Counted from the first letter of the stretch, positions 53,991 through 63,088 are shown. The stretch: DNA of 64,000 bases from Winogradskyella helgolandensis (GCF_013404085.1 NZ_JABFHO010000001.1:1-64000); one strand, 5' to 3'. Notes: generated from the sequence alone by a model not told the origin. Translations and numbers: made by a program.

Positions 53991-54407
53991 TTATTTGTTT
54001 TTACTTTTCAAAAAAGCATCAATAGAAAATCTACCTGGCCCTGTAAATAAAATGGTCATATAACCGATACCATAAAGCAACGCTTTTTCCATTACACCAA
54101 AACCATCTGAAACATGAACAATAAATACAGCTACTAACATCGTAACTATTAAGGGTATTAAGATCCATCGAGTTAATAAACCTAAAGCTAAAAGAATACT
54201 GCAAATAACTTCTGCAAAAACAGCCATGGCTAGCGATGGCAAAGCTCCAATTCCAAAAGGATCTGCAAATTGAATCTCTTCTCCACTAAACAGATTATTC
54301 CATTTTCCTAAACCGTGGCCAAAACACATGCTTAACCCTAAAAATACTCTTAAAATTAATAGTCCAATATCGCTATAAGCACTATTCGTGTATTTACTTG
54401 TTTTCAT
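53991..54407 (-). CDS. DoxX family membrane protein
   Basis: A 138-residue protein with four hydrophobic helices. Family features: LLILRVFLGLSMCFGHGLGK near 16-35 (R-x-x-x-G...H-G), LPSLAMAVFAEVICSILLAL near 54 with the conserved E, LTRWILIPLIVTMLVAVFIV, and LLYGIGYMTILFTGPGRFSI near 111 with GPG/D at the end. DoxX proteins form membrane complexes linked to redox and oxidative-stress roles, but the specific function is not readable. It is a single-gene unit convergent with the Mrp operon. Confidence 0.88.
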   Translation of the reverse strand: MKTSKYTNSAYSDIGLLILRVFLGLSMCFGHGLGKWNNLFSGEEIQFADPFGIGALPSLAMAVFAEVICSILLALGLLTRWILIPLIVTMLVAVFIVHVSDGFGVMEKALLYGIGYMTILFTGPGRFSIDAFLKSKNK

Positions 54408-54815
54408 TTTTTGTTCTATTTTCTGATATTCAACAAAGAAAACAGATTCTTGTTTAAATTAAAAGCATAACCCGATTTCATTCTCCTCTTCTACTCAACA
54501 CATATGTCAAATCTTCGACATTAAAAAAAAGAAAAAATATTAATGAAGCTTGAAGCGAAACAAAAACAAAAACGCAGATAATTGGTTCAGGATATTTCTG
54601 TTTCAATTATCCGAATAATAACTAAAAACAATCCTGTTACTTAGGTCTTTGTAATAGGAATATTATTTTCAATATTGACAAATTCAGATTATTACAGATA
54701 ATATTTATAGATTTCAAAAAATCATAAGTAAAAAACAACAAACTCTGTAATTATAATTTATTATTTGATTGGGTAATCCTATCTTTGCCAATTAATTCAT
54801 TTTAAAGTTATCACT
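54408..54815. other. Divergent spacer between DoxX and the GOGAT-like gene
   Basis: It holds a rightward -7 box (54780-54787). An 8-bp inverted repeat GATAATTG (54577-54584) / CAATTATC (54604-54611) with a 19-base loop is present but not obviously functional. No gene seen. Confidence 0.45.
54780..54787 (+). promoter_or_regulatory. Candidate -7 box for the GOGAT-like gene
   Basis: TATCTTTG matches TAnnTTTG, with a predicted leader of about 20 nt. The nearest TTG (54765-54767) is only 12 bp upstream, so the -33 element is not supported. Confidence 0.45.
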
Positions 54816-56405
54816 ATGAAAGTTCGTGAGTATTTTATTCTAATTTCTACAGTAGTCGTTTTAGCTATTGTTGGGATAGCATTTTTATGGCAACCTATTT
54901 TATGGGCATTCCTGCTTGTAGGTCCATTGGTGCTAATGGGGATTTTTGACATTCTTCAAAAATCACACACCATACGACGTAACTTTCCGTTATTAGGCCG
55001 TTTTAGATATGTTTTAGAATCTATCAGACCAGAAATAATGCAATATTTTGTTGAGACAGACACGGAAGGTAGACCTCTTAACCGAATTTTAAGATCTTTA
55101 ATTTACAGACGAGCAAAAGGCTTAAACGACACAGAACCATTTGGAACACAAATGGACCTTTACCATTCTGGTTACGAGTGGTTAGAGCATTCTATGTATG
55201 CCAAAACTAACCCAAAAAATATTGGTAAATTTCAACGTTTAATAATTGGCGGCAAGGACTGTAAGCAACCATATTCTTCAAGTTTATTGAATATTTCTGC
55301 AATGAGTTTTGGATCTCTAAGTAAGAATGCTGTTTTGGCATTAAACAAAGGTGCTAAAATGGGAAATTTTGCTCATAACACTGGAGAAGGAGCTATTAGT
55401 GATTATCATTTAGAGCATGGTGGCGATTTAATTTGGCAAATAGGAACCGGTTATTTTGGGTGTAGAAATGATGACGGTACGTTTAATGATATTACGTTTA
55501 GAGAAAATGCTTTGAGACCCGAAGTTAAGATGATTGAAATTAAATTATCGCAAGGTGCAAAACCTGGTCATGGAGGAATTTTACCAGCTTCAAAAAACAC
55601 CGAAGAAATTGCACGAATCAGACACGTAAAACCGGGAATTGCAGTACACTCTCCTCCTTCACATTCTGCATTTTCTGATCCTATTCAGTTTATGCATTTT
55701 ATAAAAAAGCTTAGAGATCTTTCGGATGGAAAACCGGTTGGATTCAAGTTATGTCTAGGTAGAAAACAAGAATTTATGGATTTTTGTGAAGCCATGATTT
55801 ATACAGGAATTCTACCCGACTTTATAACTGTAGATGGTGGTGAAGGTGGTACCGGAGCTGCTCCTGTAGAATTTTCTAATTCCATGGGAATGCCTTTACG
55901 TGAAGGATTAATTTTTGTGCATGACACCTTGGTTGGTTTTAACTTAAGAAAAGATATTAAAGTTATTGTTGCGGGTAAAATTATCACTGGATTTCACATG
56001 GCAAGAGCCTTAGCTTTAGGTGCTGATGGTTGTAATAGTGCACGTGCCATGATGCTTTCTATTGGCTGTATACAAGCACTACAGTGCAATACAAATACGT
56101 GCCCTGTGGGAGTGGCTACTCAAAACCCTTCTTTAGTAAAAGGATTAGTTGTTGAAGATAAAGCACCAAGAGCTCAACGCTATCAAGAAGCGACTATCCA
56201 TAGTTTCCTAGAGCTTGTTGCTGCTGCAGGACTTAATAGTCCGGCTGAATTAACACGCGATCATATTAGTAAAAGGGTTGGACTTTACGACGTAAAAACG
56301 TATCATGATATTTACCCACCAATTGAAGAAGGTTCTTTGTTAAATATTGATACGATACCTAAAGACTACCAGAAATTTTTTCAACTGACACGTATTATGA
56401 AGTAA
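54816..56405 (+). CDS. FMN-binding glutamate synthase-family protein (GltB central/FMN domain)
   Basis: A 529-residue protein with an N-terminal hydrophobic segment (LISTVVVLAIVGIAFLWQPI) followed by the glutamate-synthase FMN (TIM-barrel) domain. Motifs: NISAMSFGSLSKNAVLALNK near 161-180, FAHNTGEGAISDYHLEHGGD near 189-208, PGHGGILPASKN near 251, ITVDGGEGGTGAAPVEFSNS near 338-357 and the Cys motif CIQALQCNTNTCPVGVATQN near 418-437. It lacks the amidotransferase and GXGXG domains, so it is the stand-alone archaeal-type/GltB-like form with a membrane anchor. Its in vivo electron donor and substrate are uncertain. A terminator follows 26 bp after the stop. Confidence 0.9.
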   Translation: MKVREYFILISTVVVLAIVGIAFLWQPILWAFLLVGPLVLMGIFDILQKSHTIRRNFPLLGRFRYVLESIRPEIMQYFVETDTEGRPLNRILRSLIYRRAKGLNDTEPFGTQMDLYHSGYEWLEHSMYAKTNPKNIGKFQRLIIGGKDCKQPYSSSLLNISAMSFGSLSKNAVLALNKGAKMGNFAHNTGEGAISDYHLEHGGDLIWQIGTGYFGCRNDDGTFNDITFRENALRPEVKMIEIKLSQGAKPGHGGILPASKNTEEIARIRHVKPGIAVHSPPSHSAFSDPIQFMHFIKKLRDLSDGKPVGFKLCLGRKQEFMDFCEAMIYTGILPDFITVDGGEGGTGAAPVEFSNSMGMPLREGLIFVHDTLVGFNLRKDIKVIVAGKIITGFHMARALALGADGCNSARAMMLSIGCIQALQCNTNTCPVGVATQNPSLVKGLVVEDKAPRAQRYQEATIHSFLELVAAAGLNSPAELTRDHISKRVGLYDVKTYHDIYPPIEEGSLLNIDTIPKDYQKFFQLTRIMK

Positions 56406-56430
56406 CATTAAAGACTTACTTTAATTTTTT

Positions 56431-56476
56431 AAGCTGTTAATTTTCAATACACTGAAAATTAACAGCTTTTATTTTT
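56431..56476 (+). terminator. Intrinsic terminator of the GOGAT-like gene
   Basis: A 16-bp perfect stem AAGCTGTTAATTTTCA/TGAAAATTAACAGCTT with a 6-base loop, followed by a T-rich run. Confidence 0.88.
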
Positions 56477-56532
56477 CTGCAAGTTTCTTTTAATTGTTAG
56501 ACTTAAAAAAAACACCCTTCCTATTCAAATCG

Positions 56533-56540
56533 TATCTTTG
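56533..56540 (+). promoter_or_regulatory. Candidate -7 box for the FUSC-family gene
   Basis: TATCTTTG matches TAnnTTTG. A transcript start near 56547 would lie upstream of the extended reading frame that continues into the FUSC gene. Confidence 0.45.
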
Positions 56541-56674
56541 TCTCCAATTATAAAATCACTAATCTTATTTTAACTTTAATCTCAAAACACGCTAAAGAAT
56601 TACTAGAATTCTTTAAAAGCACTAGCTTTTCTAAAGCCATTTTAATTGGTGTTGCTGTTACTGTACCTATAATT

Positions 56675-58783
56675 TTGGGTATCACAACCAATAAATTTGA
56701 AATTGGTCTTGCGCTTTGCTTTGGTGCGTTTTGGTGTTCGCCAAGTGATGTTAGCGGTCGCTTAAAACATAAGCAAGTTGGAATTCTGTTTTCGGCTATT
56801 TTAGTTGTGGTTATTAGTTTTATTGGTGGCTACCTCAACATTTCAAACTACTTACTTTTCCCAATTTTAGGGTTTTTGACATTTTGTATTGCTTTTATTT
56901 CCATCTATGGTTTTAGAGCTTCGTTAATTAGTTTTTCGGGATTATTGGCTTTGGTTTTGAGTTTTGCACACAAATCCGAAAACTTGGAAGTTTATCAATA
57001 TGCATTATTAATTGGTGTTGGTGGCATATGGTATTTGTTTCTTTCTACATTGTGGTATAAAATTAACCCAAAAGCTCAAACCGAAGAGACGTTAAATCAA
57101 ACCTTTATACTTACAGCCGATTTCTTAGACACAAGAAGACAACTTATAGGCGAACAACCAAACAGAGAAGATTTGCAAACGCAACTCATGACCTTACAAA
57201 GTGAGCTAAACGAACATCACCAAACCTTGCGTGAAATATTAATTCTATCACGAAAAAGCTCAGGTAAATCCAACTATCAAAGCAGACGTTTATTAGTATT
57301 TATCCAATTAATAGAAATACTAGAAACAGCAGTTGCAAATCCTGTAAATTATGATAAAATTGATGTGCTTTTTAAAGAACATCCAGAGTTTAAAATAGAT
57401 TTTCAGAAGTTAATATCTGAATTCTCGCATCAATTGCGTTCTATTGCTCAGAATATTAATAAGTCGAAATTATTCCCCTCCAACAAGAACCTTGCTGAAG
57501 CTATTAAAACACTTGAAAATGACATTTTAAAATTCAAAAATGAAGATCATATTGAAGATTACGAACGTTACTTAATGCTTCAGAACTTATTAGATTATCA
57601 AAAAAAACAATTTGAAAAAATAAAAAAGATAAAATGGCTATTGGGTAATCCAGAATTGACATCAGATGATTATATTAAAAACGATAAGCTAAAGCGATTT
57701 ATAGATTCGCAAGATTACAATCCTAAATTAATACTTAGAAACCTCAGCTTTAGATCCACTATTTTTAAACACTCTTTACGATTAGCAGTTGCCGTAATGT
57801 TAGGTTATGGTATTGGGTTGTTTTTCGATTTTCAGAATCCATATTGGATTATACTTACTGTAATTGTAATAATGCGCCCAAGTTACGGACTTACAAAAAC
57901 GCGCTCACGAGACCGAATGATTGGTACACTAATAGGAGCTGTTTTAGCTACAGGCTTAGTATTTGTGATCAATGACCCCTACATTTATGGAGCGTTAGGA
58001 GTATTATCATTAGTGATTGCATTTTCTATGGTGCAGAAAAACTACAAAGCCTCTGCAACCTTTATTACGCTGAGTGTTATCTTTATTTATGCCATTTTAC
58101 AACCCGATATTTTAAAGGTTATTCAATTTAGAGTCATTGATACGCTAATTGGTGCTGCACTTTCGTATACAACAATGCGCTGGCTTTGGCCTGCTTGGTC
58201 CTTTATGGAAATTGGAGATAACATTAAAGATAGCCTAAAAGCAAATACAGCATTTTTTAAGTCCATTAGCACCTATTACCAGAAAAAAGGTAATGTACCA
58301 ACGAGCCTAAAAGTAAATCGCAAAGAAGCATTTTTACAAACGTCTAATTTAAGTTCTGCGTTTCAGCGTATGGCACAAGAACCAGAATCTAAACAAAACC
58401 ACATAGACGATATTTATGAACTTGTGGTAATTAACCATAGTTTTTTATCGTCGTTAGCATCATTGAGTTCTTATATTCAAAATTATGCAACAACGGAAGC
58501 GTCAGAAGATTTTGTATTAATTACAGAAAAAATTAATGATAATCTCGATAAAGTCTGCTCGCAATTAAAACACATAAAATTTGATGAATCTAAAACTAAC
58601 GAGTCCGTTTTTGAACCTGAACCATTCAATTTCCCTGTTAATCGTATTACCAATGATGCAATTTCACAATCCGATAGTGAGCGTTTACATAAAGAAGCAC
58701 ATTTAATTTGGGAACAATTATATTGGCTGTTTAGCCTAAGCGAAAAGATGTTAAAATTGACCGCTAAATTTAAAATAGATTGA
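56675..58783 (+). CDS. FUSC family membrane protein (YccS/AaeB-like)
   Basis: A 702-residue membrane protein from TTG 56675, with two four-to-six-helix bundles (about 10-150 and 370-490) separated by a soluble coiled part with NKSKLFPSNKN. Motifs: FGAFWCSPSDVSGRLKHKQV and VIVIMRPSYGLTKTRSRDRM near 395 with IGTLIGAVLATG, the FUSC hallmark. It resembles fusaric-acid-resistance/aromatic-acid efflux proteins, but the substrate is unknown. The frame stays open upstream for at least 45 codons without ATG, GTG or TTG. The upstream codons (AKELLEFFKSTSFSKAILIG, about 56591-56650) read like a true N-terminus, so the gene probably starts at a rare codon such as ATT 56567 or ATC 56579. Confidence 0.85.
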   Translation: MGITTNKFEIGLALCFGAFWCSPSDVSGRLKHKQVGILFSAILVVVISFIGGYLNISNYLLFPILGFLTFCIAFISIYGFRASLISFSGLLALVLSFAHKSENLEVYQYALLIGVGGIWYLFLSTLWYKINPKAQTEETLNQTFILTADFLDTRRQLIGEQPNREDLQTQLMTLQSELNEHHQTLREILILSRKSSGKSNYQSRRLLVFIQLIEILETAVANPVNYDKIDVLFKEHPEFKIDFQKLISEFSHQLRSIAQNINKSKLFPSNKNLAEAIKTLENDILKFKNEDHIEDYERYLMLQNLLDYQKKQFEKIKKIKWLLGNPELTSDDYIKNDKLKRFIDSQDYNPKLILRNLSFRSTIFKHSLRLAVAVMLGYGIGLFFDFQNPYWIILTVIVIMRPSYGLTKTRSRDRMIGTLIGAVLATGLVFVINDPYIYGALGVLSLVIAFSMVQKNYKASATFITLSVIFIYAILQPDILKVIQFRVIDTLIGAALSYTTMRWLWPAWSFMEIGDNIKDSLKANTAFFKSISTYYQKKGNVPTSLKVNRKEAFLQTSNLSSAFQRMAQEPESKQNHIDDIYELVVINHSFLSSLASLSSYIQNYATTEASEDFVLITEKINDNLDKVCSQLKHIKFDESKTNESVFEPEPFNFPVNRITNDAISQSDSERLHKEAHLIWEQLYWLFSLSEKMLKLTAKFKID

Positions 58784-58826
58784 TATTTCCTTAATCTATT
58801 TTAAGCAACTAAAATTTTGATATATA

Positions 58827-58870
58827 AAAACACCTTCTTTCAAAATTCAGTTTTGAAAGAAGGTGTTTTA
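58827..58870. terminator. Bidirectional terminator
   Basis: A 19-bp perfect stem AAAACACCTTCTTTCAAAA/TTTTGAAAGAAGGTGTTTT with a TTCAG loop. It lies 43 bp after the FUSC stop and 17 bp from the stop of the convergent minus-strand gene, serving both. Confidence 0.9.
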
Positions 58871-58886
58871 TTCTCATGTCGATAAT

Positions 58887-59423
58887 TTAAGCTAGCACTA
58901 CTTGCTTATCACTTTCTGATGACACAGTATTAGTATTGACCTTGACTCTCAAAAGTTCACTTATTTTGTCTTGCCATTTTTGTCCTATAGCAAGTTCATT
59001 ATTTAGAGCCATTTCATCATCATTGTTATAAAGCACTAGATTTGTCACATCTTTTAGATTTTGATGTATAAAAGACAATTGTATGGTATCAATAACATCG
59101 TAATGCTTCGTTTTATCCTTAATGCGTTTGCTTTCTTTTATAAATTTACAAGAGACAATAGATTTTAAATCTATAACCTGTGCATAAGCTGAGACTTCTG
59201 TTTCTTTATAAAAAAACAACTTTTCTCCAGTGGTATTCAAACCAATAGCAAAATTACTATGTACTTCTATTTCGCTTAACTCACAGTTATTTTGTGCAGC
59301 TTCATATCGAAGTGCATTACGTAATTTTCGTTTTCTTTTTTTGCTTCCGTTTATAAATAAAACAAAAGGTAAAATGACGATTGCGATTATAATCGCATCG
59401 ATAATAAATAATCCTGATCCCAT
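58887..59423 (-). CDS. Unknown single-pass membrane protein
   Basis: A 178-residue protein I do not recognise. One hydrophobic helix near the start (GLFIIDAIIIAIVILPFVLF) is followed by a basic stretch NGSKKRKRKLRNALRYEAAQ and a soluble domain with the strand-helix pattern IEVHSNFAIGLNTTGEKLFF, then VIDLKSIVSCKFIKESKRIK. It resembles small membrane-anchored PH-like/bacterial domain proteins but has no clear motif. A terminator follows and no partner gene is adjacent. Confidence 0.75.
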   Translation of the reverse strand: MGSGLFIIDAIIIAIVILPFVLFINGSKKRKRKLRNALRYEAAQNNCELSEIEVHSNFAIGLNTTGEKLFFYKETEVSAYAQVIDLKSIVSCKFIKESKRIKDKTKHYDVIDTIQLSFIHQNLKDVTNLVLYNNDDEMALNNELAIGQKWQDKISELLRVKVNTNTVSSESDKQVVLA

Positions 59424-59567
59424 GATATTTGATTTTTTTTGATAAAATATTAAAAAGTGTAAAAAATTGATACGGCATTTGCTGCCATAACAGACATCAT
59501 TTATAATGATGTTTTAGACCATTTCTTGTTAGAAATTATTTAAAACTAAAAATGGTTTTACACCTGT

Positions 59568-59936
59568 TTACCAAAAAGAATGAAATGGAAAAAGGATTTC
59601 CCTTAAATGGATGTGAATTACACTATGATGCTCTGCTCTAACAAATTGAACATGCTGTAGTGCATAAAGATGATTACTGCGACTTAAAAGACCATCATTA
59701 TTTACAGAAATTTCTTCTGATGGTGACGGCTCTACATTAACGTTAGAAACAACACTAAGCTGTTCTTTTTGTACGTCAAAAAATTGATGATGAATTGGTG
59801 AGTAAGAGTAGATTTCTCCAGAAAATTCTATAATAGACTGCTCAGTATCGCTATTCAATAACTGAAAGTCATTAGCATGCACAGATGCTGCAAAGCCAAC
59901 AACAATTAAAATTATATTAAAAAGCGTTTTAAACAT
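59568..59936 (-). CDS. Small secreted or periplasmic protein of unknown function
   Basis: A protein of about 122 residues with a signal peptide FKTLFNIILIVVGFAASVHA (2-21, A-x-A site), chosen from the ATG at 59936 because the upstream ATG (59960) would place 8 residues before it. The mature part is short (NDFQLLNSDTEQSIIEFSGE at the front, HHSVIHIHLREILFPFHSFW at the end) and rich in His and Ser; I recognise no domain. It may be an orphan. It is separated by more than 400 bp from the tRNA. Confidence 0.6.
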   Translation of the reverse strand: MFKTLFNIILIVVGFAASVHANDFQLLNSDTEQSIIEFSGEIYSYSPIHHQFFDVQKEQLSVVSNVNVEPSPSEEISVNNDGLLSRSNHLYALQHVQFVRAEHHSVIHIHLREILFPFHSFW

Positions 59937-60049
59937 TTTCCATTCTAGAATATTATACAAATTAAATCTATAATTAGGTAATCCACTACAAAATGAATGT
60001 TAAATAATTTTGAATTACAATCTGTGTAATCTAATTCTAAATGAAATAG

Positions 60050-60366
60050 CTAATGTTCATAACAAAATGAAGTTTTAAAGGATTGCTACGCATCCCTTAA
60101 AGCTCCGCTTTGAAAATAGTTTCAACGAAAAAAACGCTCAAGCAAGCTTATAATAACTAATGTTCATAACAAAACGAAGCTTTAAAGGATTGCTACGCAT
60201 CCCTTAAAGATCCGCTTTGAAAATAGTTTCAACGAAAAAACGCTCAAGCTAGCTTATAATAACTAATGTTCATAATAAAACGAAGCTTTAAAGGATTGCT
60301 ACGCATCCCTTAAAGCTCCGCTTTGAAAATAGTTTCAACGAAAAAACGCTCAAGCAAGCTTGGCGT
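60050..60366. repeat. Three tandem copies of a 106-107-bp unit beside tRNA-Arg
   Basis: Copies start at 60050, 60157 and 60263, each opening with CTAATGTTCATAA. Within each are a GGATTGCTACGCATCC hairpin and an AAAGCTCCGCTTT hairpin (AAAGATCCGCTTT in copy 2), then ATAGTTTCAACGAAAAA and ACGCTCAAGC. Copies are nearly identical (few substitutions, plus one A indel). Copy 3 continues into the tRNA terminator GGCGTTTTTTT, while copies 1 and 2 instead read ATAATAACTAATG. No coding frame runs through. Confidence 0.9.
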
Positions 60367-60372
60367 TTTTTT
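60341..60372 (-). terminator. Terminator of tRNA-Arg
   Basis: On the minus strand the tRNA is followed by AACGCCAAGC...GCTTGAGCGTTTTTT, a stem with a single bulged base and a six-base T tract, about 20 bp after the tRNA end. It is formed by the end of the third tandem repeat. Confidence 0.75.
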
Positions 60373-60392
60373 CTTATGAAACTATTTATTCG

Positions 60393-60466
60393 TGACCGCG
60401 AAGGGATTCGAACCCCCAACCCTCAGAGCCGAAATCTGATATTCTATCCAGTTGAACTACGCAGCC
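60393..60466 (-). tRNA. tRNA-Arg (UCG anticodon)
   Basis: A 74-nt cloverleaf on the minus strand. Acceptor GGCTGCG pairs with CGCGGTC, discriminator A; D-arm GTTC/GAAT; anticodon stem TCAGA/TCTGA with loop TTTCGGC giving UCG (Arg); T-arm GGGGG-TTCGAAT-CCCTT. CCA is not encoded. It ends about 20 bp from a terminator made by the tandem repeat. Confidence 0.95.
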
Positions 60467-60507
60467 ATAAACACCTCTAAAAACAGGTGTCTTATTCATA
60501 TTTATAT

Positions 60508-60957
60508 CTAAGACAACTTAGCCTTAACAATGTTAGAAATTGTTTTACCATCAGCTTTACCAGCTAATTTTCCACTTACAATTCCCATAACCCTTCCCAT
60601 ATCTTTCATTCCTGCTGCACCTGTTGCTGCAATAGCACTCATTACTGCTTCTGTAATTTCTGCCTCTGAAAGCTGAGCAGGTAAAAACTGACTAATTATT
60701 TCAGCCTGAGCTATTTCTGGCTCAGCTAAATCCTTACGATCTTGTTCTAAAAAGATGGCAGCACTATCCTTACGCTGTTTTACCATTTTAGATAAGATTT
60801 TTATTTCTTCATCTTCAGAAATATCTTCTTTAGATCCGGTAGCCGTTTGTGCTAATAATATTTCTGATTTTACAGCTCGTAAAGCAGCTAAAGCTGTTTG
60901 ATTCTTTTCTTTCATTGCTACTTTCATAGCAGTCATTATCTCTACTTGTAAACTCAT
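60508..60957 (-). CDS. GatB/YqeY-domain protein
   Basis: A 149-residue cytoplasmic protein matching the YqeY family over its full length: TAMKVAMKEKNQTALAALRA near 9-28 (M-K-A-x-x...L-R), ILSKMVKQRKDSAAIFLEQD near 54, AEIISQFLPAQLSEAEI near 84 and KDMGRVMGIVSGKLAGKADG near 118, ending ISNIVKAKLS. It shares a fold with the C-terminal tail of GatB and may act in tRNA-dependent amidation or in tRNA binding, but the role is not established. It lies between tRNA-Arg and ftsZ, all on the minus strand. Confidence 0.9.
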   Translation of the reverse strand: MSLQVEIMTAMKVAMKEKNQTALAALRAVKSEILLAQTATGSKEDISEDEEIKILSKMVKQRKDSAAIFLEQDRKDLAEPEIAQAEIISQFLPAQLSEAEITEAVMSAIAATGAAGMKDMGRVMGIVSGKLAGKADGKTISNIVKAKLS

Positions 60958-61049
60958 AATCTTGTTACTTTAATAAGACTGCGAAGATAGTAAAAAGTTC
61001 CTCTTAGCGGACAGAAGAATAACAGATACCTATTAAAATATTTTGGAAA

Positions 61050-61085
61050 CAAAAAGCCCAAAAAGTTAACTGTACTTTTTGGGCT
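61050..61085 (-). terminator. Intrinsic terminator of ftsZ
   Basis: A 12-bp stem AGCCCAAAAAGT/ACTTTTTGGGCT with a 7-base loop; on the minus strand it ends in TTTTT, 39 bp after the ftsZ stop. Confidence 0.85.
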
Positions 61086-61123
61086 AGATCTTAGTAATTT
61101 AACACAATAAACTAAACTTGCTA

Positions 61124-63088
61124 TTAATCTACATTATCATGTAAAAATGAATTGTTACTTCTTAATTGAATATCATCATTTTCATCAGTTCCTACAGACA
61201 TTCTAGACGCCTTTGTCTCTGATGAGTGCTGAGCATCTTCTAAATTAATACCTTGTCTTCTGTAAGCCGGTACTTTTTCGATTTCGTTTATTTTAGCATC
61301 ATTAAACTTATAATTGAAATCTTTCATTCTTCTTCTACGCTCATCTGCCCGAGCAATAAGCATTTCAGAGATTGGACTATTCATTGGGTCTATCTCTTCT
61401 TCAGAAGCCACTTTAGGCTCCTCTGCAGGAATTGTTTTCTTTTCAAAAACAATCTCTTCTTTTACTTCTGCTTTCTCTCTTTTAGTATTTATAGAGGAAT
61501 GAATTGTTTCAAAATCATCTAAAGCATATCGCTTTTCTCCTTGCTCATTAACTTCAGTTACAGCGATAATTTCAACTGGCTCATTAACATCAATATCCTT
61601 GGCGTCCTCGTCTAAACTAAAGAACATTTTTTCTTCTTTAGCTTTCGGCTCTTCTTCTTCCTTTGGATTTTTATTGGCTAATGGTAAATCGAAAGAGAAC
61701 GTTATTTGCTCTTCGTGTACCTCTTCAATTGATTCTGCTTTATTTACGATTGGTGTAATAACAAAATCTTCTGGCTCAATTGTAGGTTCAGGCTCACTAA
61801 CAGCTACTGGTTCAGTTGTGGCTTGTGGTTTTGTATCTAAAACTTCATCATAAACAACATTTATGCTTTTTAAGAAGTCTGTAGTTGGAATTAAGTTGGT
61901 TCCCTTAATATCTTTCGCTTTTGGCTCATCTTCAACCTCTTCTTCAAGTAATGTATGACGAACAACTGGTGCCACTTTTTCCGCTTCTAAAACGATATCT
62001 GGTGTAATAATTGCTGGCTCTTTTTCTTTAGCAATAGTTTCATTAGTTTCACCTAATGCATGAATCACTTTTTTAGTTTCAGTATTTGAAATTTCATTTT
62101 GCTGATCGACGTCAAATCCTGTAGCAATAATCGTTACAGAAATAGATTCTTGTAACTCTTCATCTTCACCAACACCCATAATAATATTGGCTCCATGACC
62201 TGCTTCAGATTGAATATGATCGTTAATTTCACCAATCTCATCAATAGTAATTTCTTGTGAACCAGAAACGATTAGCAACAATACGTTTTTAGCACCAGTA
62301 ATTTTATTATCGTTAAGTAATGGTGAGTCTAAAGCATTCATAATAGCTTCTTGTGCTCTGGTTTGACCCGAAGCAGTAGCAGATCCCATAATCGCTGTTC
62401 CACTATTACTTAATACTGTTTTAGCATCACGTAAATCAATATTCTGAGTATAGTGATGTGTAATTACTTCTGCTATACCGCGAGACGCTGTAGCTAAGAC
62501 CTCATCTGCTTTAGAGAAACCTGCTTTAAACCCAAGGTTTCCATAAACTTCTCGAAGTTTATTATTGTTAATTACAACTAATGAATCCACATGGGAACGT
62601 AATTTTTCAATACCACGTTGGGCTTGTGCGTTACGCATTTTACCTTCAAATTGAAAAGGCATAGTAACGATTCCAACCGTAAGAATATCTAGTTCTTTAG
62701 CCATTTTAGCAATAACTGGTGCGGCACCTGTACCTGTACCACCACCCATTCCTGCAGTGATAAACACCATTTTTGTATTGGTATCTAACATTCTACGAAT
62801 GTCTTCTAAACTTTCTATTGCTGCTTCTTCCCCTACGTCTGGATTAGCTCCTGCACCTAAACCTTCAGTTAGGGCAACACCTAATTGTATTTTGTTTGGA
62901 ACTCCACTGCTATGAAGGGCTTGAGAATCTGTATTACAGATTACAAAATCGACTCCTTTTATACCTTGTTGAAACATGTGGTTAATGGCATTACTACCAC
63001 CTCCACCGACACCAATTACTTTGATGACGTTTGATTGATGCTTTGGCAAATCAAATGAAATGTTTCCAAATTCGTTGCTGTTACTCAT
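61124..63088 (-). CDS. ftsZ: Cell division protein FtsZ with long C-terminal linker
   Basis: Tubulin-like GTPase that forms the division ring. Residues 1-330 contain VIKVIGVGGGGSNAINHMFQ near 22, VFITAGMGGGTGTGAAPVIA near 107 (GGGTGTG), DEVLATASRGIAEVITHHYT near 195 and IIMGVGEDEELQESISVTII near 300. Residues about 340-620 form a long, Glu/Lys/Pro-rich disordered linker, giving 654 residues instead of about 380-400 in most bacteria; this is normal in Bacteroidota. The last 17 residues (DIQLRSNNSFLHDN) are the conserved C-terminal peptide that binds FtsA and partners. It follows ftsA on the same strand, 79 bp downstream. Confidence 0.97.
   Translation of the reverse strand: MSNSNEFGNISFDLPKHQSNVIKVIGVGGGGSNAINHMFQQGIKGVDFVICNTDSQALHSSGVPNKIQLGVALTEGLGAGANPDVGEEAAIESLEDIRRMLDTNTKMVFITAGMGGGTGTGAAPVIAKMAKELDILTVGIVTMPFQFEGKMRNAQAQRGIEKLRSHVDSLVVINNNKLREVYGNLGFKAGFSKADEVLATASRGIAEVITHHYTQNIDLRDAKTVLSNSGTAIMGSATASGQTRAQEAIMNALDSPLLNDNKITGAKNVLLLIVSGSQEITIDEIGEINDHIQSEAGHGANIIMGVGEDEELQESISVTIIATGFDVDQQNEISNTETKKVIHALGETNETIAKEKEPAIITPDIVLEAEKVAPVVRHTLLEEEVEDEPKAKDIKGTNLIPTTDFLKSINVVYDEVLDTKPQATTEPVAVSEPEPTIEPEDFVITPIVNKAESIEEVHEEQITFSFDLPLANKNPKEEEEPKAKEEKMFFSLDEDAKDIDVNEPVEIIAVTEVNEQGEKRYALDDFETIHSSINTKREKAEVKEEIVFEKKTIPAEEPKVASEEEIDPMNSPISEMLIARADERRRRMKDFNYKFNDAKINEIEKVPAYRRQGINLEDAQHSSETKASRMSVGTDENDDIQLRSNNSFLHDNVD

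Larger units (their letters stand above)
59961..60392 (-). other. 432-bp region with tandem 106-107-bp repeats
   Basis: Holds the three tandem repeats (60050-60366) and the tRNA-Arg terminator (60341-60372). From 59961 to 60049 there is only AT-rich sequence without features. Confidence 0.6.

Noticed and set aside
54577..54611. 8-bp inverted repeat upstream of the GOGAT-like gene as an operator
   Set aside because: Short, AT-rich, with a 19-base loop and no second copy; expected by chance.
60050..60366. Possible CRISPR array
   Set aside because: The three units are long (106-107 bp), nearly identical throughout and have no unique spacers of 25-40 bp; it is a plain tandem repeat.
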